Of a stretch of DNA of 64,000 nucleotides, positions 20,926 to 32,173 are shown piece after piece. The stretch is from NCBI GenBank assembly GCA_023374045.1, contig CM041779.1, positions 143,604,294 through 143,668,293 of the forward strand, given 5' to 3'. Numbering within the stretch: position 1 is the first letter of the stretch; the number at the start of each line of letters is the position of its first letter. This stretch comes from Limonium bicolor (Eukaryota; Streptophyta; Magnoliopsida; Caryophyllales; Plumbaginaceae). The notes under the pieces are model-generated. The model made no database searches and was not told the origin of the DNA. It worked only from the letters and a program-made list of their open reading frames with translations. Position numbers and translations under genes: made by a program.

Positions 20926-23900
20926 TGAAATACCCCAAACCTAAGTATGTTAATTAAACATCAAATCATGATGTAGTAAGGCTAAAATATGCCTTAGAAG
21001 ATTGGTAGACAATTTAAAACCAAGGAAAACACAAGAAGTGTCTTAAGGGCAATCAGGGCAAAAACGTGCTCTAAGCTTGGAGAGACTTGGGTGAGTACCC
21101 AAACATCTTGTAAGACCTTAGTAATATCCTAATGGTCATTTTAAATCAATTAGCAAAGAAAACCAAGCTTGAAAACAAGTAAAACACAAAATGTGCTTTA
21201 AGAAGTCTTAAAGCACATTTTTGAGAAATTGTCTTAGAATTGAGTTTGAGTGGCTAAATGTCCATCATTACTCTTTAATCAACATGTGTACTAATTAGTA
21301 TCACATTAGGAGGTCTAAATCAATGGGAAATCAAAAATTTCCCGATTATGTGCCTTGATTAGTGAATAGTAACTATTTAGTGACTAGTTTAAGTTTTAAT
21401 CAATATAAGTCAATTAATTGGTCAACAAAGACCATGTTAGCCTTATATTAAGAGGGTGGCCGGTTTTATGTGGGGAGTCACCACATGAGTCATCAAATGA
21501 GGAAGGAAAAGAAGAGATAAGTAAAGAAGTTACTATTTGCTTTATTAAAGCAAAATATCTTATATTAGCCACTTTTACTTCTCTCTTCTTCATTCTCTCT
21601 TCACCCACGGTTTCTTCTCTTCTCGCTGTTCCAAAACGAGAGAGATGCTCTTCCATGGTTCTCCATCATCAATCACTTGCCAAATACAACTCCAAGCTCC
21701 AAATCCAAAACAAATTGCATATTTGTCTTAGTTAGGTCAAGACCTATCTTCTATCTTTTCAAATCTTTCAAAGCTCCATTTTGGTGCATGAGAAAACTCC
21801 ATTGATGGGGGAAAATCAAGTTTGAAGAGCTCATTAGCTTCTCCATTCTCTTAAGGTAAAGAAAATGTAAGAAAAACCATGTTTCCATCATTTCCTATAC
21901 ATGGCCGAAAATTCTTTCTCATGGGGCTATGTTTTTATGCCTTGTTCTAGCTTGATTTATTCACCAAGGACTAGTGGAGGTCCTATTTCATTCAATGCCA
22001 AAGTCTACCTTGAGACTTCAAAGGTAATCATCCACTTTTATGCCTTAGAACACATTTCTAACCTAGGTTTTCATTCTTAAGGTTAGGGTATTGTTTAGTG
22101 CTCATATGAGTCATGGGTTATTGATTAGAACATTGGCAAGGGAAGTTTGAGTGGTGGCCGAGATTCATTCAAGAAGAAGGTCTAAGAGGAAGTTAGATAA
22201 GCTTGAGAAAACAAGGTAAAATGCGTACCTAATGGTGGTTAAGTTTTAAGGAATGAGTTTAGATGAGTACCAATGTAGCCTAGGGCTTACATTAGGTAAT
22301 GGGTTATGTAACCTAAGAAAAAGAACTTAAACAAGCTTATGAACTTGTGACTAAGGAGCTAATGAGAATGAGTTAGTAATATAAGGTTAAGGTGGATTTT
22401 AAGAGCATTATAACTACTATGAGATTGATGGGTGTATTTGCAGGTTGAAAGCTTTTATATGTGGGAAATTCAGTGTTAAGTTTAAGTCATTTAAGGGCCT
22501 AAGAGCCATGTCATTTAAGACCTTAGTGCTATGCAATTTAAGATTATTGCACTATATTGAGTTTATTTGAATGAGTTGATTGGATGAGAATTATGATGAG
22601 AAAAAGGTTTGATGTGTGTGAGATGATTGAATGAGAAAAAACATGCATTTGGGCATGAAATTACTAAAGAAACTATGGCGAAATTTGAGTAGGAAAACTA
22701 AGCGTTAAGGTATTCTAAGGAGATTTTATGACTAAGGATGTTCTAGTGATTATCACTAAGGGTTGATTTGGTGAAAATGGATAAACCATGGAGTTCTTGA
22801 GTACTAGGAAGACCTAGGAATGTATAAGAGGGACTAGGGGTTATAATGGTGAGTTTCATGCACCAAAACCATGGTTAAGGAAGCTAGGAAACTTGTACAA
22901 AGTTTGAAGGAAAAGTAAGGTATAATGACTTATAAGGATGTAAGCATGTGTAGATTATATATGGCTTTGAGAAGTTTGAGTAAAGCAAATGGGTGTGCAA
23001 AATGATGCTTGAGGAGTAGTTAAGATGGTGGTGAAGAAAACATAATGATTAGTTGAGGTCTTAGGCAAAGTCACAAGAGGGAAGTGTAAGGAATCAAGTG
23101 TTAAGTGTAAGAATTTCGTAAGAAATTGAGTGTCAAGTTTGGTGATTTTTGAGGAAGGTTTAGTACATGTTTAAGGTGTTTAAACATGTAGGAAAACATG
23201 TGGAAAGATTGTGGAATGAGTGGGAAAAGATTTGGGTGAATTTGGAGTTCAAAATGAGGAGAAAAGCACTTTGGAAAATAGGTTCTGCTGTGGACCGCCC
23301 CTAGGGACCGCCCTGTGGGGAGGTCCAGGCAAATCGTGCAGGAAATTAGCTTCTGGTTGGGACCGCCCCTGGGGACCGCCCCAGAGGGGCGGTCCAGTGC
23401 AGAGAAAAAGAAAAATTTTTGTTTTTGACTTCTAATGATGGGGGATTGAATGGTAATGGTTTAGATGATGTATAGGCCTTGTTGGTGACATGTAAAGGCC
23501 TAGAGGTGTAAACAAGTATGAGGTGTAATGAGAAGTGATTAACTTATATGATTAAGTTTAAATTACAATGACTAGTGGTCCACATTAGGGAGTGAGATGT
23601 TAGAAAGATAAGCATATATGACTTAAGAGATTAGGGTAAGTAAATGATATTAAGTGTTAAGGTTAAGTGGTAAGAATTGAGAAAGTAGCTAAGGAGTTTT
23701 AGTGGATGTTTAAAGGTGAGTTTAAGTGCCTAGATGGTATTAGGACACATGGGGGAACTTGTGGAGAAGTTGGAGTTGAAAGAGAATTTAGAAACAAGTT
23801 CTAGAGCCGACCGGCCTTAGGACCGGACTTGCAAGGTCGGTCGGGCTCTGTTACACTACGGGAAATCTTTCTGGAATGGACCGGACATGGGACCGGACTT

Positions 23901-25720
23901 GTCAAGTCCGGTCGGCATGAATTTTGTACGGTAATAAGTCTCTGGAATCGACCGGACATAGGAACAGGACATGTAAGTCCGGTCGGAGTGAATTTTCCAA
24001 CGGTAAAAGGGTACTGGAATGGACCGGACTTGGCAAGTCCGGTCGGTAAGTCCGGTCGAGCCTAAAAAACAAAAAAAAAAGAAATTTTGAATTCTAAGAA
24101 TGGCAATGGGTAATAAGGTATGCCTTTGGTAGGGTTGTAATGATTGAGACCCTAAGAACTTAAGAGATTAAGCTAAGTTAAGTATAAACTTGGAAGTTTA
24201 AGATTAAGTTTGTAAGATTAAGTGTAAGACCTAAGAGGTGTTAGGTGGGGATCATTAAGGAATTAAGTAAGTTAAACAAGCTAAGTAAGTCATATTAAGA
24301 TAAGTGATTAACAACCTAAAACTGAATGAATGTTTTAGGTTTGTGAATTGGACCCGAAGAAGGTTAAACAAACAACGATCGACGGTGAACGGTACAGTTG
24401 TTTCTTCTTGTGACCTGCTTGCTAACGAGGTGTCCCTCGGCTTGTGTGCTATTGTTTTGTGTGCTCACTAAACAAGATAAAGCATGCAACCGGAACATAT
24501 TATATATATATATTGTATTGTTGTGTGATGTTTGAAAACTAACACAACATACCGTGAGAACTTACTAACCAATGTTAGTAAGGAATTGAGTGAGACTAAG
24601 GAACGCCCCCTAATGAGGGACGATATGAACCGAAAGAGGTTAACCAACAAACAGGGTCTTGAGATAACTACTAACTGGAACTTGAGTGAGGAAACCCGGG
24701 ACCGATCTCCGGTCATGCATGCTAAGGAAAGGGGGTCGTTATCTATAGTAGATTCGACCTCCGCTTAAGGAACTTGTCTTCGGACTTGTTGCCTGGGGCC
24801 GGTTGCCGGCTCAGCTACGCTGGACTCCCGTCCAGAGTAGGTGGCATTAAGATGGTGCGGTGGGATCACCTAAATCCCAGGTTCGAATTAGATACAACCA
24901 ATCCCTTCCAGGAAAGGTTTGTATATTGAGATTAAGATTAAGATTAAGGTAAGGTTAAGTTAAGTTACAATCATCCTTTTTAAAGGATGATTTGTATTAT
25001 AAGATTAAGATTCAGTTAAGATTAAGTAAGTTACAATCATTCCTTTTAAAGGATGATTTGTATTATTGAGATTAAGATTAAGATAAGCTACATCCACTCC
25101 TTATTAAAGGATGGTTGTTTCTAAGATTAAGATAAGAATCAGATTGAGGTAAGATAAGGATGGACTAAGAGTAAGAGGGAACATTACTTAAGGAGTTAAA
25201 TAACTAACTCTCTAATTAAGGGAACGCATTTAAGTCGTTCATTGTGTGTGAACTTTGATTGTTCATATCTGAGTTGTTGTTTACTGCACTTTCTATTATG
25301 TTGTGCATCTAATCAACCTCCATGCTATCGACAATTAGTCGTCGTAGCCACGTTAGCTTGGGGGCCATGAGAGGATCGTACCAGCATTCGTGCTGACCCC
25401 CTCGGGGGCTTCTTTTTACTACACAGGTGAACATCAGGAGGCGGCCGTCGCGAGAGTAAGAAGGAGTACAAGTGCTAAGGTTAAGTATGACCTACGAGTT
25501 GTGCCGTACACTCGTATGGCGATTGAGTTAGTAAAATGTATAGGTTGTGGGAGGATTGTAAGAAGGTTATGTAGATGGTTAAGGTTGTTAGACTAATGTT
25601 CGGTATATTCTGTAGTCAGACCGTGGCAAGGTCCTGGATTGTAAAGAATTCCGCTGTGACATGTGTATATATATATTGTTAAGTTGCGAGACCACAATTG
25701 GATTGAGTTGGGTGGTTACA
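20926..25720 (+). repeat. E2 3' LTR
   Basis: This 4795 bp direct copy of 11008-15832 starts TGAAATACCCCAAAC and ends GTTACA. The differences from the 5' copy that I can see are mostly one-base indels, many in homopolymers, plus short variable patches near 22610-22680. The GC hairpin arrays recur at about 23286-23397 and 23810-24060, and the 70 bp hairpin repeat near 24893-25125. The right flank begins AACCTAGTCC, which is E3 LTR sequence. Confidence 0.92.
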
Positions 25721-26796
25721 AACCTAGTCCACATGAAGAGTTGAAATGAAGCTAGAACAAGGTCACACACAAAGAGCTATATCAATGTGTATTTTCGGTC
25801 AAGGTAAGAACATGGAGGCAACATGATTTTCTTTGAGATTCCTTACCTAGAAGCAAAGGAGAGTCAACAATATGTCAAAAATACAAGCTCAAGCTCCTTC
25901 AATGGTGGAACACCTTGGCACCGAAATGGGGCTCTTGGAGTTTTGAGAAGATAGGAATGAAGAGCTTGATGAGAGGAAGAGATGGTGGTCTTAGAATTTG
26001 ATTTGGACAAGTGAGTGATTTAGCAAGAGGTCAAAGATGGAGTTTCTATGGTGGTAGTAGTGAGTGTTTACCGGAGAGAACGAAGAGAACAAAGAAGAGA
26101 GTAGAAGATGGTGTTTAAACTGTGGAATGAAGGAAAGAATGAGAATGAAGATAGAACTTGCTTTTAAGGAGATATTTGTAGTATAAAGTAAAAAGTAGTT
26201 TAATTAGTTTTCTTTACTTACTTATTATATTAACTAGAGAGTGGTGAGTCACCACACTTAGAAAAACCGGCCCCCTTTATTAGTATGAGGGTATTTTAGT
26301 CTTTGTTTGTCAATTTAATTACTTAATACAACATATGTTATAAAACTAGCTTATAAAAATCACTATTCACCTAAACAAGGCACTTAGAAGTGAAATTTTT
26401 GATTTCCCATTAATATAGCCACCCAAATGTGATACTATATAGTACACATATATATTTAAGAGTAATGATGGACATTTAGCCACTCAAAACTCATTTACAA
26501 GACAATTTTTCAAAAAATGTGCTTTAAGACTTCTTAAAGCAATTTTGTGTTTTAACTTGTTTTCAAGCTTGGTTTTCTTTGGTATTGGTTTAAATTTCAT
26601 TAGTATATAAATGAGGTCTTGGTAAGTTCATTAGGTCTTAACCAAGTTTATCCCAAGCTTAGAGCACATTTTGGCTCTTATTGACTTTAAAGCACATTTG
26701 TGTTTTCTTAGTTTAAATTGTTTACTAAGGTTTCTAAGACTCTTTTTAGTCTTATTACCCTATTTAAAAACAACATACCTAGTTTGGGGTATTTCA
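25721..26796 (-). repeat. E3 3' LTR, truncated
   Basis: It matches 35812-36870 of the 5' LTR in the same orientation with scattered small indels. The start (TGAAATACCCC on the minus strand, at 26796) is intact and follows the polypurine tract. The remaining ~2.65 kb towards the LTR end is absent where E2 abuts. Confidence 0.92.
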
Positions 26797-26833
26797 ATCT
26801 ACCCCCCTTAAAAGAACTTTGTCCCCAAAGTTC
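26797..26833 (-). promoter_or_regulatory. E3 3' polypurine tract with hairpin
   Basis: On the minus strand the perfect hairpin GAACTTTG-GGGA-CAAAGTTC (26833-26814) precedes the purine run AAGGGGGG (26809-26802), followed by the LTR. It is the same module as in E2. Confidence 0.9.
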
Positions 26834-27048
26834 ATACTTCCCACATATTTAAATATTAGAACATGGAAACAAATCAACAACACTTCTATATCACAATTAA
26901 CAACATCTTACATCAGTCGGACACATGGTCCAAACAACCAAAACATCACAACATCCATTCAGACTCAGCGGTCTGTACCATTACACAACATGACAATACA
27001 AACAAGACAATGTATTCAAATACTGTCATATACATACCGAAACGGCTC

Positions 27049-27080
27049 TACCCCCCTTAATAGGGGTACGCCCGTACCCT
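27049..27080 (-). promoter_or_regulatory. E3 internal polypurine tract with hairpin
   Basis: The hairpin GGGTACG / CGTACCC (27079-27064) is followed by AAGGGGGGTAGAGC on the minus strand. It lies about 45 nt after the pol stop codon and about 250 nt before the 3' polypurine tract. The stem keeps its pairing with different bases from E1 and E2 (GATTACG / CGTAATC). Confidence 0.65.
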
Positions 27081-27124
27081 ATACATACAAACACTAAGAA
27101 GTAAACAACGCGGATACTTCGCCT

Positions 27125-27415
27125 TCATCTTATCTCCAGCTCCCAAGTGGCCTCCTCAACGTCCTGGTTAGACCAGAGAACCTTCACCAGTCTCACAGAC
27201 TTATGGCGAGTGTCTCGAGTCTTAGTGTCCAGAATCCGTACCGGAGTCTCCACTGATCGCATGGTCGGCTCTAAAGTTAGCCTTTCAGGCTGAAGCACAT
27301 GAGACGGATGAGACATATACTTCTTCAACTGGGACACATGAAATACATCATGTACCTTGCCCAGCTCGGCGGGTAAGTCAAGTCTATAAGCTACCGGGCC
27401 GATCCGCTCCGTCAC
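27125..27415 (-). pseudogene. E3 integrase C-terminus with chromodomain-like tail
   Basis: This open frame of about 96 codons ends at a TGA at 27127-27125. It contains GPVAYRLDLPAEL, then VFHVSQLKKY (the conserved end of gypsy integrases), and VKVLWSNQDVEEATWELE, the aromatic-rich motif of the Tekay-type chromodomain. In chromoviruses this tail directs insertion to particular chromatin. It is continuous with the integrase upstream but in a shifted frame. This is the intact C-terminus of pol and no further coding sequence follows. Confidence 0.92.
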
Positions 27416-28500
27416 AACATAAGGCCCACATATTTTGGGCTCAACTTGCCTTTCTGGCCAAAACGAAACACTCCCTTCATGGGGGATACTCTCAAAAATA
27501 CCTGATCGCCCACGGCGAACTCCAGGTCACGTCGGCGCACATCTGCGTACGACTTCTGTCTATCCTGAGCTGCTTTCATATTAGCCTGATCTGGCGAACT
27601 TCTGCCTGAACTTGCTCAAGATACTCTGGTCCTAATGACCGTCTCACTCGACTCATCCCAGCATAATGGCGTGCGGCATGGTCTACCGTACAATGCCTGG
27701 AAGGGAGACATCTTGATCGATGCATGATAATGTTGTTGTAGCTAAACTCGATCAGATGTAACTTATCAATCCAGCTGGTCTGAAAGTCAAGTGCACATGC
27801 ACGTAGCATATCCTCAAGTGTCTGAATAGTGCGCTCACTCTGACCATCGGTCTGTGGGTGAAACGCTGTGCTCAATTTCAGTTCAGTACCCAATGCCTCT
27901 CGTGTAGACTTCCAATATGGATAAGAATCTGGTATCTCTGTCAGATACAATCGTTTCGGTACACCATGATGTCTTACAATTCTTACGAATAGTTCTCTGC
28001 CAATCTTGCCACTTTCCAGGTGTCCTTCATCGGAATGAATCGGGCCACCTTGGTCAGTCGGTCAACTACAACCCAAATCATATTCAGACCTCCCCTTGTA
28101 GGCGGAAGCCCTACCACGAAGTCCATAGATATGTCATGGAACTTCCACTCCGGCACTGGCATTGGCTGCCCATACCACCAGGCCGTCGGTGCTCAAACTT
28201 GACCTTCTGACAAGTGAGACACCTCAACACATAGTCATTACATCCTTTTTCATTCCAGCCCACCAGAAATATCTTTCATACCTTTATACATCTTTGAAGC
28301 TCCGGGGTGAATCGAGTAGTAGAACAATGGGATTCACTCAATATGCGCTCCTTCAACTCAGCGCTACTCCTGGGTATACACAACCGGCCATTAAGCCTAA
28401 TCAGGTCATCATCGTGGAGTCTGAAGTCGTACTTCTGACCCTCGAATGTGCCATCAATAAGCTTTGTCTAATCTCCATCATGTACTGATCCGTCATCTGA
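27416..28500 (-). pseudogene. E3 integrase, frameshifted
   Basis: The integrase joins cDNA to the chromosome. The block begins near 28260 with the zinc-finger half (CLTCQKVK), continues with [13 protein letters not shown] near 28030-28070 (first catalytic Asp), and then STAFHPQTDGQSERTIQ in the frame 27950-27576, near the catalytic Glu. The segment 27930-27990, where the second catalytic Asp is expected, is scrambled by frame changes. The domains are in normal order but need several frameshift corrections, so this copy is probably inactive unless the indels are sequence errors. Confidence 0.92.
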
Positions 28501-28880
28501 GCACTCCGCACCTCTTCAACCAAGCCAGTATGAGAGACTAGCGAATGGAGAGAGTGTGCTCGGCGACTCAATGCGAGCTACCACATTTGCCTTACCCTCC
28601 TTGTACTGTAAATTGATGTCATAATCATTCAGAAATTCAACCCACCTTCTTTGCCTCATGTTCAACTCCTTCTGAGTGAACAAGTACTTTAAACTCTTGT
28701 GGTCAGAATAAATCGTCACACTTACCCCATACAAGTGATGTCGCCATATCTTCAGTGCGAAGACAATGGCCCCCAATTCTAAGTCGTGGGTAGGGTAGTT
28801 CTCCTCATGCTTCTTCAGCTGTCGGGAGGCGAAGCCACGACCTTCCCGTGTGCATCAACACACAACCCATACCCCTGCCT
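28501..28880 (-). pseudogene. E3 RNase H domain
   Basis: The open part at 28776-28516 contains [20 protein letters not shown] and [21 protein letters not shown], hallmarks of the gypsy RNase H. This domain degrades the RNA strand during reverse transcription. The first catalytic Asp ([10 protein letters not shown]) is at the end of the adjoining RT frame near 28850-28880, in a different phase. After KANVVA the frame slips, where an ADALSRR-type motif is expected. Confidence 0.93.
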
Positions 28881-29800
28881 GATGCGTCGCAATAGACCTC
28901 AAAACCATCTGGACCGTCTGGTAATGTCAGAACCGGTGCAGATGTCAGAGCATCCTTGAGACTCGTGAAAGCCCTCTCACAGTCGACTGTCCACTCGAAT
29001 GGTGCATCCTTTTTCATCAAGGAAGTCATCGGCTTCGAGACACTGGAGAAGTCCTTCACAAATCTCCTATAGTAACCTGCCAGACCGAGGAAGCTCCTGA
29101 TGTCGGTAACTGTCTTCGGCCTAGGCCAGGTGCGCACTGCATCTATCTTTGCCGGATCAACAGCGATCCCGGCCTCAGAAATCACATGTCCAAGGAATGA
29201 TACTTGGTTCAACCAAAATTCACATTAGAAAATTTAGCATACAGCTGATTTTTCTCAATGTTCTGCAATACATCTCTCAGGTGGCTTTCATGCTCACCTC
29301 TCGATTTCGAATACACAAGTATGTCATCGATGAAAGACTAACTGATTTGTCCAACTGATCTGGAACAAACGGTTCATTAAGTCCATGAACTTTGCTGGTG
29401 CATTTGACAAGCCAAACGGCATAACTGTGAACTCATAATGCCCATACCTATTCTGAAAGCTGTCTTTTCTATATCACTGTCCCGGATGGCAATCTGGTGG
29501 TATCCGGAACGTAGGTCTATCTTGGAGAATACTGATGCTCCCCTCAGCTGATCAAATAGATCGTCGATGCGTGGTAAGGGGTAGACGGTTCTTCACCGTA
29601 ACAGCATTCAGCTCCCGATATCAATACATAGGCGGAGGCTACCGTCCTTCTTCTTCACGAAGAGGACCGGCGCTCCCCATGGTGAAACACTAGGGCGGAT
29701 AAAGCCCTTGTCGAGTAGGTCTCTCAGCTGCTCCTTGAGCTCTGTCATCTCTGCTGGAGCCATACGGTAAGGTGCTTTCGCAATGGGTCCGGTGCCCGAA
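28805..29800 (-). pseudogene. E3 reverse transcriptase, frameshifted
   Basis: The reverse transcriptase copies element RNA to DNA. From the N-terminal side, [22 protein letters not shown] is readable near 29720-29640, then YHQIAIRD near 29490. The catalytic block FIDDILVYS is at 29343-29317. The thumb/connection in the open frame 29212-28805 reads [15 protein letters not shown] and [17 protein letters not shown]. The YxDD-type aspartates are present, as FIDD. At least three frameshifts separate these blocks. Confidence 0.93.
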
Positions 29801-30434
29801 CTAGATCAATCTCAAACTCAACCTCTCGTGCTGGCGGCTGCCCGGCGTCCTTAGGAAATACTCAGGAAACTCCGACACTACCGGCACATCTGGGCTAAAC
29901 TCAGGGTCTCTCTCTATGTCCTGGACATAGCAGAGGTATACATCACTCCCCGTCGTAACGTGATACATAGCCATGGCGGTGATGATCTGAGTCGAGGCTC
30001 CTGGGCCTCTGGCGGTAAGATATGGTAACCCAGATGGACTCCGAAGAAGCAGTCGATGCTCGGCACACAGGATTCTGCCCTTGTGCCGCTCCAACCAGTT
30101 CATCCCGACAATCACATCAAAGCCTAGCCCGTCGAACTCTATCAAGTCGATCGGAAACTCTTCACCCTGATTCGAACAACAGCACCTCGGTAGTAGCGGG
30201 TACATCTGATCCGCTCTTTCGACGGGAGAGTGACCACGAAGTCTGGCATCTCTTCACCGTCTAACCCCAGCCTCTTCGCAAATGATAGCGAAATGAATGG
30301 TGTGAGGCTCAGAGTCGACAAGATCGATGCATCCACGCCATTCACTGGAAAAGGACCGGTGAGGATTGTGCCGCTCTTGCCGGCTTCTGCCTTGTTGCAG
30401 ACACTCAGTATACCTCCCGTTCCGAGTGCACAAC
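29801..30434 (-). pseudogene. E3 aspartic protease region
   Basis: An open frame from 30434 runs through TGPFPVNGVDASIL and ISLSFAKRLGL, the family pattern around the active-site loop. The loop itself is disturbed: the expected D-S/T-G-A is seen only in another phase as VDSEPH, so the active-site Gly is not visible. Downstream, IDLIEFDGLGFDVIVGMNWLERHKG (30205-29801) is the normal C-terminal flap and the link to RT. The frame just after 30434 has no stop for 30 codons, which matters for the proposed gag-pol splice. Confidence 0.85.
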
Positions 30435-31490
30435 CTAATTCATTGGCAAACTAATAAGTATGGGTAACAACACGGTTTATATGCTTCAAACAACTCCACT
30501 TTATTCATTAACACACTCTTTTACAACATTCATTGGCTTATACTGTCGCCATGATTTACACTTACAACATCCTTAATACACACTGGTTTATCGCATCACA
30601 TATTATACAAGGCTTAAAACTGTCTGAAGGTCAAATTCAAACGTCCGGGTTTCATGTGGGTGGCATTGATCACTGCCGACGGTGCGTATTCAGTTTGATC
30701 TTTCTGATGCCATGGTATAGAATCCTTGATTGCCCACCCATGATTATACATCATCCCGATTTTAGCAGTAGCTTCTTTGAGAGATCAGCACGCTTCTGCT
30801 CGCCATATACAAACACTGCGGTATCACAATGGACCAAGACACACGGTACTCCCTTACTTAGAGACTCGGGTGACTCGTCCTTGTCTTGGTGTATACCTAA
30901 CCGTCCACCTTTCTGGTAGAAGTTCACAATACCTAGATCTGCTTTTACACTTGGAATTGATTCCGTTTCAACTTGCTGAGCAATTCCCACGGCGTGGTTA
31001 CGACCGCGTGGAACTCCTCTGGTATACTTGATACTGTTGCTCCATCTTCAGCTCGGCACTTCTTGATATGACTTGGTGTAAGGGTTCCAGTCCTTACCCA
31101 TGCACATCATCTTCATTTGCATCCTTGATCCGTTCGGGTATTCGGGTGTGTAAAACCCTCCTGGTTTTGGCCAAGTTCGTCGCATCGTCTGATGATTTGG
31201 ATTGGTGCCTCGGTGTCAGTATCCATTTAAGAGCTCATACCTGGCTGGATAACCTGACATTGCTCCAATGGAAAGTCGGTGTGTTGATGGTGTTTTCTTC
31301 AGGGTTTGGTGTGGGTGGGATTGGATAACATATATTGAAGTTTCCTTAAGTTTAGAGTACTCTAATAATTAGGTAAATCTCACACTATACTTTATTCATT
31401 TACTCACATGATTGTTTATTTAAACTCACTCACACACATGCATGTAATGCGGTATGCAGACACTTTTTCATTTAACAGTTTAGGCGGTAC
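30435..31490 (-). other. Candidate 1056-nt intron spanning gag stop and AlkB frame
   Basis: The donor is CCAG|GTACCG (exon ends 31491) and the acceptor GAATTAG|GTTGTG (exon starts 30434). Removal takes out the gag stop codon at 31482-31480 and the entire AlkB frame. It joins gag (one base into a codon) to the protease frame in phase, with 30 open codons following. Retention would leave gag terminated and AlkB downstream. This is inference from splice-like ends and phase only. The acceptor lacks a strong pyrimidine tract. Confidence 0.4.
30614..31320 (-). pseudogene. AlkB-like 2-oxoglutarate/Fe(II) dioxygenase frame inside E3
   Basis: AlkB enzymes oxidatively remove methyl groups from nucleic acids. 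In order on the minus strand I see VIQPGM (31253-31236), a block with FYTPEYPNG then MMCMGKDWNP, VNFYQKGGRLGIHQDKDES with the iron-binding His-x-Asp (near 30891-30883), YGEQKRADLSKKLLLKSG, a second iron-binding His in YHGI (30717-30706), and the 2-oxoglutarate-binding end RLNLTFRQF before a TAA at 30616-30614. The layout resembles plant ALKBH1-type proteins. It has no introns, lies in element sense between gag and protease, and spans nearly a whole domain of about 210 residues. Blocks fall in several frames, so this copy has frameshifts and at least one stop. The start is uncertain. Confidence 0.9.
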
Positions 31491-31835
31491 CTGGTCTTGC
31501 AGAGGATCCTGGTGCCTCTGACCGGTCCACCACATTCAGGGCGGCCTTGCCGGACCCCGACCCTTCCCCTTCTGGGACTCTGTGTACCTCTGATCTGGGG
31601 GGTGGCTGATTCGCCGTCTTCTGGCCATCGGTGGTCGCAGTGGCCTTACCCTTCCATTGCCCCTTGGGCCTGTAGTTCCTACTGTTTGGGTTCTGCCAGC
31701 ATTCATGATCGCGGTGACCCATCTTCTTACAGTATCGGCACTGAACATCGTTACCCTTGCAGTCCTTGCCGGGGTGGTCGCCGTTGTACCACTTGCAGTA
31801 ATAGTGGCGCTCCGGTCCAGAGCCCGCGCTAGCTG

Positions 31836-31914
31836 CTATCACAATACACAATCAATACTTTTCCACAACTTATCAACATATACTCTAACTTATCACACAG
31901 GATTAGACAATTAC
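31836..31914 (-). other. Candidate intron 2 in gag (79 nt)
   Basis: The donor is CTAAGG|GTAATTG (exon ends 31915) and the acceptor GTGATAG (exon starts 31835). A second acceptor three bases on, TAGCAG, gives the same phase. Either joins the capsid-side frame to the zinc-knuckle frame in phase 1. The segment is AT-rich and contains stops. Confidence 0.6.
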
Positions 31915-32173
31915 CCTTAGGTGGGTAAGAACGTAGGGGCTTGGCCGCATACGCATAGGTGAGCTGCAGAGGCTCCTCAGCAGTGGTGGTCTGGGCCTGG
32001 CCCTTGCCACCTTGTTGCTGTCCTTTCGGGGACTGGGGGTATGATTTCTTCTTCTTCCCTCCCCACTGCCCTTGCGTGCCTTGGCCCTCGTTCTGAGCCT
32101 TGCGCTTGAGCGCACTCTCCTCGTCCCTCAGACGGACGGTGATCTCCACAATAGCAGCGGCATGATAGCACTC

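Larger units (their letters stand above)
11008..25720 (+). mobile_element. E2, full-length LARD-type LTR retrotransposon
   Basis: This is a complete element of 14.7 kb: 5' LTR 11008-15832, primer site 15838-15850, interior 15833-20925, polypurine tract before 20926, 3' LTR 20926-25720. The LTRs are nearly identical apart from scattered one-base indels and a few substitutions, suggesting a recent insertion. The interior has no recognisable gag or pol, so it cannot move alone. Terminal motifs (TGAAATACCCCAAAC start, GTTACA end) and primer site match coding element E3. The 5 bp flanks do not match: ATTGT on the left, AACCT on the right. The left flank is E1 LTR and the right flank is E3 LTR. Confidence 0.9.

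Noticed and set aside
30533..31328. Plus-strand frames opposite the AlkB region
   Set aside because: They are antisense shadows; the conserved AlkB motifs read on the minus strand.
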